Origin: Candidatus Roseilinea sp.
Lineage (GTDB): Bacteria > Chloroflexota > Anaerolineae > J036 > Brachytrichaceae
Reading direction: 5' to 3'
Assembly: GCA_026003755.1 (NCBI GenBank)
Contig: BPHV01000002.1
Coordinates: forward strand, 62,001 to 126,000
DNA: 64,000 nt
Under the pieces are notes generated by a model. It ran no database searches. It saw only the letters and a list, made by a program, of their open reading frames with translations, and was not told the origin of the DNA. The position numbers and the translations under genes were made by a program. Shown in pieces: positions 53,201-60,884 of this stretch. How positions within the stretch are numbered: the stretch's first letter is position 1; every line of letters starts with the position of its first letter.

Positions 53201-56077
53201 CAACAGGCGCGGCGTGGAGTAAAACCAAGCCGCTGCCGTGCCGCCGGGCCGGCGCAGCGAGAGATAGGGCGGCACAGCGGGCAAAGCCAGCGTGGGGGTG
53301 AACACCGCGGCGTGATGGGCCGGCTTGTTCGTCCCGTTCGCATACACGCCGCTGCGCCCGTCGGCGTCGGCGACCACCAGGTCCAGGTCGCCGTCGCCCT
53401 CCACGTCCCCCCAAGCCAGCCCCAGGGTGCGGCTGGCCTCCACCGAAGACCACAGCCAGAACAAGCGCGGCTGGCCGGGCGTGCTGCCCAGGTTGGCGAA
53501 CACCTGATCGGGCTGGCCGTCATTGGCGACGGCCAGGTCGAGCCAGCCATCATCGTTCCAGTCGCCCCAGGCGATGCCGGTGGTGGGGCTGACGGTGGGC
53601 GAGGCCCAAATGGGCAGTCCGCCAAGCGTGCGCCCGCCACCCGGCGCAGCCACGTTCTCGAAGACGCGCACCGGCGCATTCAAGCCGGCGATGGCCAAAT
53701 CGGGCCGGCCATCGCGGTTGAAATCGGCCCAGGCCAGGCTGTCCTGAGTCGAGGTGAAGGGCGCGCTCCACGCCTGGATGAGCGTGCGCATCCGGCTGTT
53801 GCGGTACACCCGCGCCGGCGCGCCGCGACACCCGACCGCCAGGTCCATCCAGTAATCGGCATCATAATCGGCCCAGGCTAGGCTGCTGACCGGGCAGCTC
53901 TCCGACGTGATGAACGCGGGTTGGGTGTTGAGCTGGCCGGCGGTGTTGGCGTACACAAACACGCGCCCGCTGCTGCCCACCGCCAGGTCGAGCCAGCCAT
54001 CGCCGTTCAGATCGCCCCACGCCACGACGTAGGGGCCGCCATCCGGCACAACGAGCGAGGTCAACACCGAGCCGGAAGCAAGATACACCTTCACGCCCAC
54101 CGCCGTGGCGAGGGCGGCCTCCAGCGAGCCATCGGCATTGATATCGGCGAGGGCCAAGTGATGCGGGCCGGCGTCGTTGCCCCATGTCGGGCCGGCGATG
54201 AAGCCCACTCCGGCGTTGGGATAGGTCTGCGCGCCGAACTGGCCGGCGGCGGCCCCCAGCGCGACATCGGTGCGCCCGTCCTGGTTGAGATCGCCCAGCG
54301 CGACGCCGCCGGCGCGCACCGCCGAGGGGCTGGCGTCCACCAGCCGGCGCGCCTTGGCCAACCAGGGCGAGGCCACATCGAAGATCATGCTCGGTTGATT
54401 GCGATTGGCCAGGGCCAGGTTCACCGACGCGCCGGGGCGGGTTTGCACCGCGCGCAGATCCCATACCTGCCAGATCGTCCCGCCGCTTGATGGCAGCGAG
54501 CCTCGCTCCAACGGCTTGGGCTGGGCGCCGTCCCACCAGTACAGGCGCGGGGGCGAGTCGCCCACGGCCAGGTCTATTCGGCCATCGCCGTTGAAGTCGG
54601 CCCAGTCCACCGTGAGCGGGGTCATGAAGAGCTGGGTGGGGATGATGTTGGCGGCGGACAAATCCCAGGCTTGGCCGGCCAGGTTGCGGTATACGCGCGC
54701 TTCGCGTTGCAAGGGGAAGGCCGCCGCCAGGTCGAGGAAGCCGTCGCCGTCGTAATCGCCCCACGCAAAATCGTAGGCCAGGAAGGCCGTGCTGGTATCC
54801 ACCGGCATGGGCGCAGCGAAGAAGCCGCCGCTATGCATCATTTCATTGACCAGCACGACGATGTCGCTGGGGAAGAGGCCCAGCGCCAGGTCGGGCCAGT
54901 TGTCGTTGTTGAAATCGCCCAGGCCGACGGCGGCAGTGGCGCGCGGGCTGACGCAGCGCGGGTCGAAGCTCAAATTGCCGAGGTTGATGTAGGCGATCAC
55001 CGGGCAGGGGGCGTTGATGAAATTCGTGCTGCCCACCAGATCCGGCAATCCATCGCGGTTGAGGTCGCCCGCGGTGATGCGCACCAATTGATAATCGCTG
55101 GGAAGCGTGGCCGAGAGCACAAAGCCGAACACATCCGGTCGGTAGTGATAAATCTCATTGACGCCGGGGGTGACGGCTGTGCCGTCTCCGCTTTTGCCCA
55201 CCGTCACCAGTTCGAGGGCGCCGTCCGCGTCGAGGTCGGCCCACACCACCCCGTAAGTTTGGCTGGCGTTGCTCCAGAACGGTTGCAAAACGCCGGCGAC
55301 ATTGCGATAGACCGAAGCGCCGTTAGAAGAGCCGAGCGCCAGGTCGGGCCGGCCGTCGCGGTCAAAATCACCCCAGTCCTGATCAATCGTGCCGCCCAAG
55401 TCGGCGGAGAGCCAGGTGGCTATGCCGGCCAACTGGGCATCGCCGGTGTTTTGAACGGGCAGGCGCACGGTGGTCTGCACCACGTTGGTCGGCAAGGGGC
55501 TGATCGCATCGGCTTCGAGGAGGCCCTGGTTGGTCAGGAGTGCGCCGTCGGGCAAGCCGCCGACGCGGCCGCTGACCGTGAACTGTTGGCCCACACCGAC
55601 CGACCAGTTGGCCACCGTCCAGTTCACGGCGGTGACGCGGCTGACGATGATGGTATCGCCGAGGGGGTCTTTGAACGATTGGGGGACGACGGTTAGGTTG
55701 CAAGCAGGCGCGCACACGATGTCGTCCAGGGCCTGGGGCGGCAAGCCGTCGGACAGCTTGACGTTGGTGAGCGCGCTGCTGCTGCCGTTATATACGCCGA
55801 TGGTGTAGGTGATGCGCTGCCCGCTGAACACCACGCCGGGGATGCCGGAATCGGTTTGTGCGGTCATGGAGACGACTAGGCCGGCCGGCGCATAGGCGCC
55901 GGCGCGTTGGGGCGCGCGCAGCAGGGCCGGCGCTGACGCAGCGCCGGTGGCCCGCGCCCGGCCTGGCGTCATCGCCGGCGCGCCGGTCGGCGCGACGCCG
56001 GCCAACAGCAGCGCGGCGCAAAGCGCCCCGCGCCGGAGCGCCCGACAACCGGCCGGCATCGTTGCGATAGTCGTCAT
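47252..56077 (-). CDS. Giant secreted multidomain protein (FG-GAP, PKD, TolB-like, LamG, DUF11 repeats), 2,941 aa
   Basis: One unbroken 8.8-kb frame. A signal-peptide-like hydrophobic segment lies near residues 15-35. Approximate domain order: a DUF11-like repeat (60-210); many FG-GAP/VCBS repeats (about 225-930) with units such as WADFNRDGRPDLAIAG that bind calcium in integrin-like propellers; an Ig/PKD region (about 1000-1165, WDFGNGQTRVGQV); a fibronectin-like domain (about 1210-1290); TolB/PD40-like repeats (about 1360-1710, VAFASDRNLVAGG); DUF11 (about 1710-1790); two LamG-like domains (about 1830-2060 and 2110-2310); and four or five DUF11 repeats to the end. No sortase or beta-barrel anchor is visible. 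It may be a surface or particle-associated adhesin. Its place in the eCIS operon suggests target recognition, which is inference. Confidence 0.85.
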   Translation of the reverse strand: MTTIATMPAGCRALRRGALCAALLLAGVAPTGAPAMTPGRARATGAASAPALLRAPQRAGAYAPAGLVVSMTAQTDSGIPGVVFSGQRITYTIGVYNGSSSALTNVKLSDGLPPQALDDIVCAPACNLTVVPQSFKDPLGDTIIVSRVTAVNWTVANWSVGVGQQFTVSGRVGGLPDGALLTNQGLLEADAISPLPTNVVQTTVRLPVQNTGDAQLAGIATWLSADLGGTIDQDWGDFDRDGRPDLALGSSNGASVYRNVAGVLQPFWSNASQTYGVVWADLDADGALELVTVGKSGDGTAVTPGVNEIYHYRPDVFGFVLSATLPSDYQLVRITAGDLNRDGLPDLVGSTNFINAPCPVIAYINLGNLSFDPRCVSPRATAAVGLGDFNNDNWPDLALGLFPSDIVVLVNEMMHSGGFFAAPMPVDTSTAFLAYDFAWGDYDGDGFLDLAAAFPLQREARVYRNLAGQAWDLSAANIIPTQLFMTPLTVDWADFNGDGRIDLAVGDSPPRLYWWDGAQPKPLERGSLPSSGGTIWQVWDLRAVQTRPGASVNLALANRNQPSMIFDVASPWLAKARRLVDASPSAVRAGGVALGDLNQDGRTDVALGAAAGQFGAQTYPNAGVGFIAGPTWGNDAGPHHLALADINADGSLEAALATAVGVKVYLASGSVLTSLVVPDGGPYVVAWGDLNGDGWLDLAVGSSGRVFVYANTAGQLNTQPAFITSESCPVSSLAWADYDADYWMDLAVGCRGAPARVYRNSRMRTLIQAWSAPFTSTQDSLAWADFNRDGRPDLAIAGLNAPVRVFENVAAPGGGRTLGGLPIWASPTVSPTTGIAWGDWNDDGWLDLAVANDGQPDQVFANLGSTPGQPRLFWLWSSVEASRTLGLAWGDVEGDGDLDLVVADADGRSGVYANGTNKPAHHAAVFTPTLALPAVPPYLSLRRPGGTAAAWFYSTPRLLGGLSSPTVTVSYRLFDADGDRAVAGSNITGSRVVSTAFEYSLDGGSTWQPATPVTYTPPPLTLTYRLGTDGTFIWNARQDGAISDDARFRVRVVEARPFGPAPRVSSVATSPPFRVRATSCVWPQNPAFSWTPYNPAPGQSTQFMAIIGGGSGQITYTWDFGNGQTRVGQVVQMSFTLSNTYQVRLSVTGTPCPQTRESITMSAVPVGSGVPPYRIYLPRVARASASMMALASAALAPPATPANPEGVGALIGETDPVAGVTRLRWSAPEGAASPDGYRVYRVDFDQPPRPLATLGPDAMSFDDTTPGAGCGVGYFVTALWDGGTRESDASASSYYAPPCPESDDGPPDPPAMPAAGPALPMDKPELTTPGPTYGAPPAFSFMRPSFTPASVTAAPAACNVITVTSGGFSGQPSVAANAPRVAFWSTGALDTSANNTDGNIEVFVYDAGALDFTQVTSSNGSILGGFNLWPTLSEDGLKVAFASDRNLVAGGNPDGNFEIFVAALTTTALITVAQVTTTTIGANTAPALSADGRALAFVSDRDLVGANPDHNPEIFIAWISDTQVLTYQQVSSSTGVVNEAPAISRDGSRLAFSQRAADNLVGPASVWLSSTALISIGVAGAGVQPWPAISADGARVAFVSDRDLAPGSNPSLTRQLFVYDVATSQVRQATSAGVGPRCAPAISAQGERAVCAQSGPEVGLYNLIAERVTLAPSNGQPVRGTSLSGDAQTVVWAAGGRILLAQCPVADVSAVKSALPAQQAGQSLSYTLIVSNAGPGAAVNVVLTDLMPSSVIIPPALLPDQTDDDNTAAGFGGGSLGQAARNITWTTDLALSAFAGALTLRNPLSNAAELPDNRVNTGWFPMSDNVLLLHLNEPATATTFLDASGLGHDATCSGATCPERSVWAHVGRGIAPDGADDFIEAPHHGDYNFGNNQDFTVMAWVRASFWQQDTAFQDNSIIEKWSGSAGYPFVIRFFNQTSGFHGQVTAARYDRWLASSVRSTSRIDDGAFHHIAFVRASGTLSLYVDGILEDVKPDLSGKLILCGYFTCDTGNTAPVYVGQRGGGTNRFTGAVDEVAIFSRALTANEVGVIYARQAPGFRAGGLFDSRIIDAGQVVNWNRLSWTPDRPWGKPLPDNNQLETGYPTLTGSLNMSGNVLLLHLDEPPTATLFLDASGNGQHAACAGAGCPTPDVSGVYRTALRFDGNNDALQVPSSSALDPQSELTLEAWVYAEDTIPDQKLVGKTPIGSGYLLGIRNGHIDPEIWDDQGGHYRFAPNSGPFIRSYQWTHLAVTFKAGDQMIGYVNGQAVATLTVGSRPVGPSSMPLRVGVAPWNGTSYPFRGRLDEVAVYRRALGPDEIRARYERGVGRVLFQVRSCDDPACSGEQFSGPGNDPQQFYSQALLNTAQLPAVSFSVPNNRYFQYRLWLDGGGLDAPPAVYRVEIGPPHGPASASQGECNASAPIVCMLGDLAPGMTATVVISAQITPTAPAGLTHNVAVAAADSEDVNPTNNAYTATTNVLRNVSLDIAKLVQKVTISGVQQITYTIVITNQGTAAASDVTLSDTVPSEVIISQVNAAGLGCSQSGNLVSCGPNSLGGGATAVVRIVGVANPAAGGVITNTAWVSASEFLTGATATVTTTVLATADISATVLPPAGPLIAGDWVTFTARVSNAAFSMAPGVQLTLTLPPSATAASAPGCTPGLGVLACALGNLSGGQVVSVPVALQIHPALLDPLPLTATATLDGIDLNPANNSAVAAPPVQALADLRVGQHAPSSVFAGQRITYTLLYTQAGPSLARYVTLTTLLPAGLDLSGLIVHGQHPPTVFAAPLIAGAQITWTTGALSPGASGVITFSAPVTFISPPPTLTNLAVITAATPDPHPADNSAAFTATVQPIAPTAIALTWATPVISGTPTLLTATVSPLDVTLPLTFTWTISNHPGYVLTLPSLVSTVAVTWTVTGAQLVNVNATNGAGVVSTSSNVTVGP

Positions 56078-56122
56078 GATCGGTAACTCCCGTTACATCA
56101 AAAAACCAGACCCCGCGCGCGC

Positions 56123-59100
56123 TCACGGCGTGCTGGAACTACACGGCTGGGTGGCCACCGAGGGCGAGCCGGCCGCCGTCTCCTGCGGCGTGCCGTAGGT
56201 GTCCACCCAGGCGGCCACCACATAGTAGGTGTGACCGCACACCGGCGCGGCGGCGTCCGTCCACGAGCGCGTGAAGGCGTTCAGCACCGGCGCGCTGCCC
56301 ACGGGGTATTCCGCTGCAACCAATTGGAAGCTGGTGGACCCGATCGGCGCGCGGTAGATGCGAAAGCCGCTGATGTTGCCGACGTTGGCGAAATCGTAGT
56401 CCCACTGAATCGTCACCGCAGCGGGCGTTTCATTGACGAGGTTCACGTTGAAGGGCGGTGGGGGCGCGGGCCGCGGCAACAGGTCAATCGTGACAAAGGC
56501 GTTTGCGGTGCCGCCGGGATTGCTGGCTTCGAGCTGGAAGCGCGTCGCACGGGTCACATTGACCGGCGCGCTGGAGCCGGTGGCCGGCTGGCCGCCCAGC
56601 GGGCTGCCATCGCGATACAACTGCACGTTCAGGCTGGCCCCTTCCACCTGCCACGACAGGCGCACGACCGAGTTGAAAAGCACCTGATAGGCGTCCGGGC
56701 CGGTGGGCAACAGGACGTTGCCGCTGCCGTCCTCCACGCGCAGGAAGACGATGCGCGGCGGCGGGAAGGGCGTGGGCGTCGGCGGCGGCGTGGGCGTCGG
56801 CTCGAGCACGCGCACATCCACGGTGCGGCTGGTCTTCAAGTCGCCGTTGAAAGCAGTCAGCACGAACAAGGTGTTGCGATCCACGCTCAAGGTGATGTTG
56901 CCCTGCTCCGGCAGGTTGTCAATCGGGGCGCCCAGCGATGGGCCGCTTAATTGCACGTTGGTGGTCGGGGTCAGCACCGACCACACCAACGACACTGCGG
57001 CCGCCTGGGTGCTGCCGCGCACCACTTCGTTGGGCGAGGCGGTGAAGAACACGATGGTCGGCGGTTGCGGCGGCGGCGGGGCGGGGTTGACGCGCACCTC
57101 CCACTGGCGCGAGACGCGCGCATCGCCGATGCCGGCCGACAGCACATAGATCGTCGTCTGCTGCGGCGACTGGTTAATGCTGCCCTGCGGCGGGAAGGTG
57201 TTCGCGCCCAGAATGCCGGAGATTTGCACTTCGTTCACCCCCAGCACCTGCCAGTCAATGCGCACCTCTTGCCCCTGGGTGATGACCTTGGGATTGACAT
57301 CGAAGATGATGATGGCCGGCGTGGGCACCGGCGTGGGCGTAGGTTGCTTGACGCGCACGGTCACGCTGCGCGGCACGCTGGCGTGGCGATTGGAGGCCTG
57401 CAACCCAAACGTGGTGTCTGCCTCCAACCGCACCACGCGCTGGCCCACGTGCTGCGACGACGGAATGGCATCCGGGGCGCCGTTGGTGGTGAGCACCAGG
57501 TTATCGGCCCCCACCACGTCCCAATACACGATCACGCTTTCGCCCACCACCACCTCTTTGCGATCTACATCGAACTGGTTGATGACCGGGATGAGCGGGT
57601 TGACGACCACCTCGGTCACCGCCGGCTGAACGGCCAGCGGCGGCAAAAGCCGGCTGAGCAAGTTTTCGGCGTAGAGGCGGTATTGCGTGGTGTCCTTCGG
57701 GCTGACCTCCAGGCTGCCCTGCGATTGCAACGGCACGCCCGGGTTCGGCTCCAGCCGCACCTCGGCGAACGGCGAGGCCTGCCAGCTTAAGCGGGTGGTC
57801 TCGCCTTCGTTGATGGCTGCCCGGCTGACCGTGAATGTGCCGATCCAGGGCCGGAAGATCACCACCACCAGCAAGCCGAGCAGCAATAGCAACAGCAAAA
57901 TCAGCCACGGGCCGATCAGCGGCGCGTTGTAAAGCTGGCCCAGCACCGAGCGCGCGGCCTGCTGGCCGTCGAGCGGCTGGGCGGTGATCGTGAGCGCGTA
58001 CATGGTCTTGCGCAGGCCGATGAACATGCGGCGGTTGGGCGTGATGCGCACCGGCAGGGGCAGCACTTCTTCGGGCTGCACGCGCACATCGGCCTGGCGG
58101 GCCAGGCTGGTCAACTCGCCGGGCGGTTGAAACTCAAAGCTGCACCCGCGCTGGTCATCTTCGCCGCTGACGCGGAAGGCGGCCTCGCTGTTGCCGCGAT
58201 TGGCAATGGTGATGCCGGCCATGCCGGTGCGTTTGCGCCAGCCCACCGTCTGTTGGCGCGGCGACAGATCGCTGATGGCAAAGTCGTAGAACGGATTGAT
58301 GGTGAGCGTGGCGCCGAGCTGATGCACGTGGCCGGGGTAATCGGGCGAAGTGACCAGGATGGCAAAGTGATGGTTGCCGGCCCGGCTGGACGGCAAGCGC
58401 GGCGGCGAGATCGTCACCGTGACGCTGGCCCGCTCGCCTTCGTTTAGGTTGATCGTGGGCGGCGAGACATCCACCCAGCGTTCGTCCAGGCCGGCCACCG
58501 AGACCACCATCGCCGCCACCAGCGGCCCGCCGTTGATGAGGGTCAACGTCCAGGTGGCCGATTGGCCGGCGTCGATGGTGAAGGCACGCTCGGCCAGTTG
58601 GACCAGGATCACATCGTCGGGGATATCGGGCGGCAGGGTGCCCAGATTCACCTTTTCGGCGCGTTCAGTGGTTCCCCAACCGGTCGGGGCGGACGGGGAT
58701 GGAGCCGGCGCGCCTCCGGCGCCTGTCGGCGTGGATACCTCGGCAATTCGTGGCGCGGGCACGCTCGCCGCGGTGCGCGCGGCGCCGCCTTCCGGGACCA
58801 CAGCCACCGTCACCGCCGGCCGCGGTGGTCGGCCGGCGACGCCTGAGGTATCGCGCTCCACCAACACCAGCGACATCCCGTCCAGTTGAAAAGTCTCCCA
58901 ACCTTTGAGCGGAACGGGCGTATTGGGCGGCACGCGCACATCTCCAACGCGGACATCCCCTTCCTCGCTCAGCACCACTAAGTGGTACGGCTTTTGACGA
59001 TGGTCGAGCATGGCTTGGAAAGGCGCGATGCTGGGGCTGTCCACGACCACATCGTTCTCCGGATGGCGGCCGATGTTGGTCACGCCCCGCTGCGGGTCCA

Positions 59101-59161
59101 GGTCGTAGAACCTCACCTGGCCGTCGGGCATCACGATTTCCAATTGGTCGGTTTCAGACAT
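56123..59161 (-). CDS. FHA-domain membrane protein with exported Ig/fibronectin-like repeats
   Basis: This 1,012-residue protein starts with a forkhead-associated (phosphothreonine-binding) domain (residues about 10-95: GVTNIGRHPENDVVVDSPSI). A Pro/Ala linker and two beta domains (about 180-400) follow, then one strong membrane helix (about 418-440, WLILLLLLLLGLLVVVIF). Outside it there are four Ig-like repeats of a common type (INEGETTRLSWQASPFAEV, EVVVGESVIVYWDVVGA and others), a Pro/Thr spacer and a C-terminal fibronectin-like domain (VTIQWDYDFANVGNISGF). The layout suggests a cytoplasmic phosphopeptide reader tied to an exported stalk. It sits beside two other eCIS-linked genes and the giant protein. 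Confidence 0.78.
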   Translation of the reverse strand: MSETDQLEIVMPDGQVRFYDLDPQRGVTNIGRHPENDVVVDSPSIAPFQAMLDHRQKPYHLVVLSEEGDVRVGDVRVPPNTPVPLKGWETFQLDGMSLVLVERDTSGVAGRPPRPAVTVAVVPEGGAARTAASVPAPRIAEVSTPTGAGGAPAPSPSAPTGWGTTERAEKVNLGTLPPDIPDDVILVQLAERAFTIDAGQSATWTLTLINGGPLVAAMVVSVAGLDERWVDVSPPTINLNEGERASVTVTISPPRLPSSRAGNHHFAILVTSPDYPGHVHQLGATLTINPFYDFAISDLSPRQQTVGWRKRTGMAGITIANRGNSEAAFRVSGEDDQRGCSFEFQPPGELTSLARQADVRVQPEEVLPLPVRITPNRRMFIGLRKTMYALTITAQPLDGQQAARSVLGQLYNAPLIGPWLILLLLLLLGLLVVVIFRPWIGTFTVSRAAINEGETTRLSWQASPFAEVRLEPNPGVPLQSQGSLEVSPKDTTQYRLYAENLLSRLLPPLAVQPAVTEVVVNPLIPVINQFDVDRKEVVVGESVIVYWDVVGADNLVLTTNGAPDAIPSSQHVGQRVVRLEADTTFGLQASNRHASVPRSVTVRVKQPTPTPVPTPAIIIFDVNPKVITQGQEVRIDWQVLGVNEVQISGILGANTFPPQGSINQSPQQTTIYVLSAGIGDARVSRQWEVRVNPAPPPPQPPTIVFFTASPNEVVRGSTQAAAVSLVWSVLTPTTNVQLSGPSLGAPIDNLPEQGNITLSVDRNTLFVLTAFNGDLKTSRTVDVRVLEPTPTPPPTPTPFPPPRIVFLRVEDGSGNVLLPTGPDAYQVLFNSVVRLSWQVEGASLNVQLYRDGSPLGGQPATGSSAPVNVTRATRFQLEASNPGGTANAFVTIDLLPRPAPPPPFNVNLVNETPAAVTIQWDYDFANVGNISGFRIYRAPIGSTSFQLVAAEYPVGSAPVLNAFTRSWTDAAAPVCGHTYYVVAAWVDTYGTPQETAAGSPSVATQPCSSSTP

Positions 59162-59184
59162 CGTCGTTCACATCACATATCTGC

Positions 59185-60042
59185 TCATAGGCCACGGGCG
59201 CTTATGGCGAGGAGCAATGCGATCAACCCCGCAGCAATCAAAAAGATCGCTGCGAACGGCATGAAGAAGCGCAAACCGGTTTGATCCTCGAAGCGCACAC
59301 CCGCTTGAACATGCTGGGTTGGTGCGTCGGATACAGCGAGCGGCCGCGAATGCACTACAAACGAGATGATTTGAGCATGACCGCGTTTGACCCGCCGCAC
59401 GACGAGCGATAGCGTGAGTTGTTGTCCGGGCGCCACCACAGGGGTATGGGCTGCGTTGGGTGGCGTGCCAGGGATGGATGCTGCTGTCGGCAGCGTGACA
59501 TCGCCATCGTCTGCCTCATTCCCGAAGGTGCGCCGGTTGGCGACGTTGGCGATGGAGTCCGCCACACGGCGATAGCGCGCCGTGGTGCGCTCCATCCGTG
59601 CGGCCGCCGCTTGTCCACGCCGTGCTTGCGCCTCTGCACGGCGCAAATGCGCATCCACGCCGGGCACCAGCACAGCCAAAAGATCAGCAACTGCATGCGC
59701 CCTCTCCACCAGTGCGGTTGGCTGCGCTGGGATGGCGGGCGCTGCGCCGGGCTTCGAGAGGGAAGCCGCGCGGGATCGGTCCTGCGCAACGAAGGTCGAG
59801 GTGGCAAGCACTTGCCCATCTAGTCGGAATTCAAAGCTAACGTTCGGCGCAGCATCGGTCTGGCCAACCAGCTCGGTCCACACCTCGTAGCGAGTAGGGG
59901 CGTTGCCTTCGTTGGTGAGTCGGGCAAAAAAGACGTGCTGCATGTGACGTGCCTGAACACGCGCTATTGCCAAAGCCACAACGCTAGCCGCTGCGACAAT
60001 GCCCAGCACAGCCCCAATGACCAGCCACTGCAACATGTTCAT
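59185..60042 (-). CDS. Membrane protein of unknown function, two terminal helices
   Basis: From ATG 60042 (MNMLQWLVIGAVLGIVAAAS) the protein is about 285 residues. It has a helix at residues 4-24, an exported or cytoplasmic middle with a coiled-coil-like segment (about 115-170, rich in Ala and Arg) and a second helix near the C-terminus (FMPFAAIFLIAAGLIALLLAI). No family is recognised. The start overlaps the stop of the FHA gene upstream (ATGA), which shows translational coupling and argues against the longer start at 60171. Confidence 0.6.
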   Translation of the reverse strand: MNMLQWLVIGAVLGIVAAASVVALAIARVQARHMQHVFFARLTNEGNAPTRYEVWTELVGQTDAAPNVSFEFRLDGQVLATSTFVAQDRSRAASLSKPGAAPAIPAQPTALVERAHAVADLLAVLVPGVDAHLRRAEAQARRGQAAAARMERTTARYRRVADSIANVANRRTFGNEADDGDVTLPTAASIPGTPPNAAHTPVVAPGQQLTLSLVVRRVKRGHAQIISFVVHSRPLAVSDAPTQHVQAGVRFEDQTGLRFFMPFAAIFLIAAGLIALLLAISARGL

Positions 60043-60884
60043 GCGCGCACGATGTTGAGGTCCTCGACCAGAATCAAGGAGTGGTAGTAGAAGGGCAACA
60101 CCTGAATAGTGTGCGTAACCGTTGCGCTTTGGCCAGGATACGCCTCCGGCGCGGTTGCGCGAACTGACCACGTCAATGGCCCAGCCGGGGGATGGGGTTT
60201 GCGGGTGTGAACAATGCGCAAGGCGACTTCCTTCTCGGCGCCAGGGAAGAGGATCGGCCCCGGTCCAATCTCGAACATCTCCGGCTCAAGGCCGATGACC
60301 TCCAGCCGAAATTGCACGCCCGCCTGCTGGCCTTGGTTGCGCACCACCAGGACGCCCTGCAAGGGACGATGAGGGGAAAGGGCGGCCTCGCTCAACTGCA
60401 AGCGCAGGCCGATGTCGCGTCCCGTGGATGGCAGCGGCGCCGGTCCCAGGGCAGGATATATCGCTGCGTCGCGCGCAGCGCTTGTGACAGCTCCTTCCTG
60501 TCCGTCCAACGGAGACCCAGCATCCGGCGGCTGAACCGGTGGCATGAATAAGCGCAAGCGGAAGTCGCCGATCTGGATCAGCGCGCCATCGCGAAGTTCG
60601 GCCGTGGCAAGGGGGGCAATCGGCGTCCCTGCGCTGTTTGGGTCAGGTGCCACTACGATTTCCCTGTCACCGATGTTAACCACGCGGTAGGCCGCGCCCA
60701 TGCTGATGATCTGAACATGGCGCGATGACACACCCATCCCCCGCCACGTCTCCAGCACAATGTCGTTGCGCGCCTCGGAACCGACGTGCGTGATGGCTTT
60801 CTGGATCACAAACGTCTTGTGCCAGCCATCTCGATCTTGGATTTCGATCCTTGCGCCTTGCACGATTCGCTCTTGTTCGTTCAT
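60039..60884 (-). CDS. FHA-domain protein with NEW3-like beta domain
   Basis: This 281-residue protein has an FHA domain (residues about 20-110: HVGSEARNDIVLETWRGM, then SSRHVQIISMG) and a C-terminal beta domain (about 165-275, LQGVLVVRNQGQQAGVQFRL) like those in the larger FHA protein. There is no signal peptide or membrane helix, so it is cytoplasmic. It may bind a threonine-phosphorylated partner, perhaps a component of the injection system. No kinase gene is in the window. It overlaps both neighbouring genes by four bases. Confidence 0.75.
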   Translation of the reverse strand: MNEQERIVQGARIEIQDRDGWHKTFVIQKAITHVGSEARNDIVLETWRGMGVSSRHVQIISMGAAYRVVNIGDREIVVAPDPNSAGTPIAPLATAELRDGALIQIGDFRLRLFMPPVQPPDAGSPLDGQEGAVTSAARDAAIYPALGPAPLPSTGRDIGLRLQLSEAALSPHRPLQGVLVVRNQGQQAGVQFRLEVIGLEPEMFEIGPGPILFPGAEKEVALRIVHTRKPHPPAGPLTWSVRATAPEAYPGQSATVTHTIQVLPFYYHSLILVEDLNIVRA

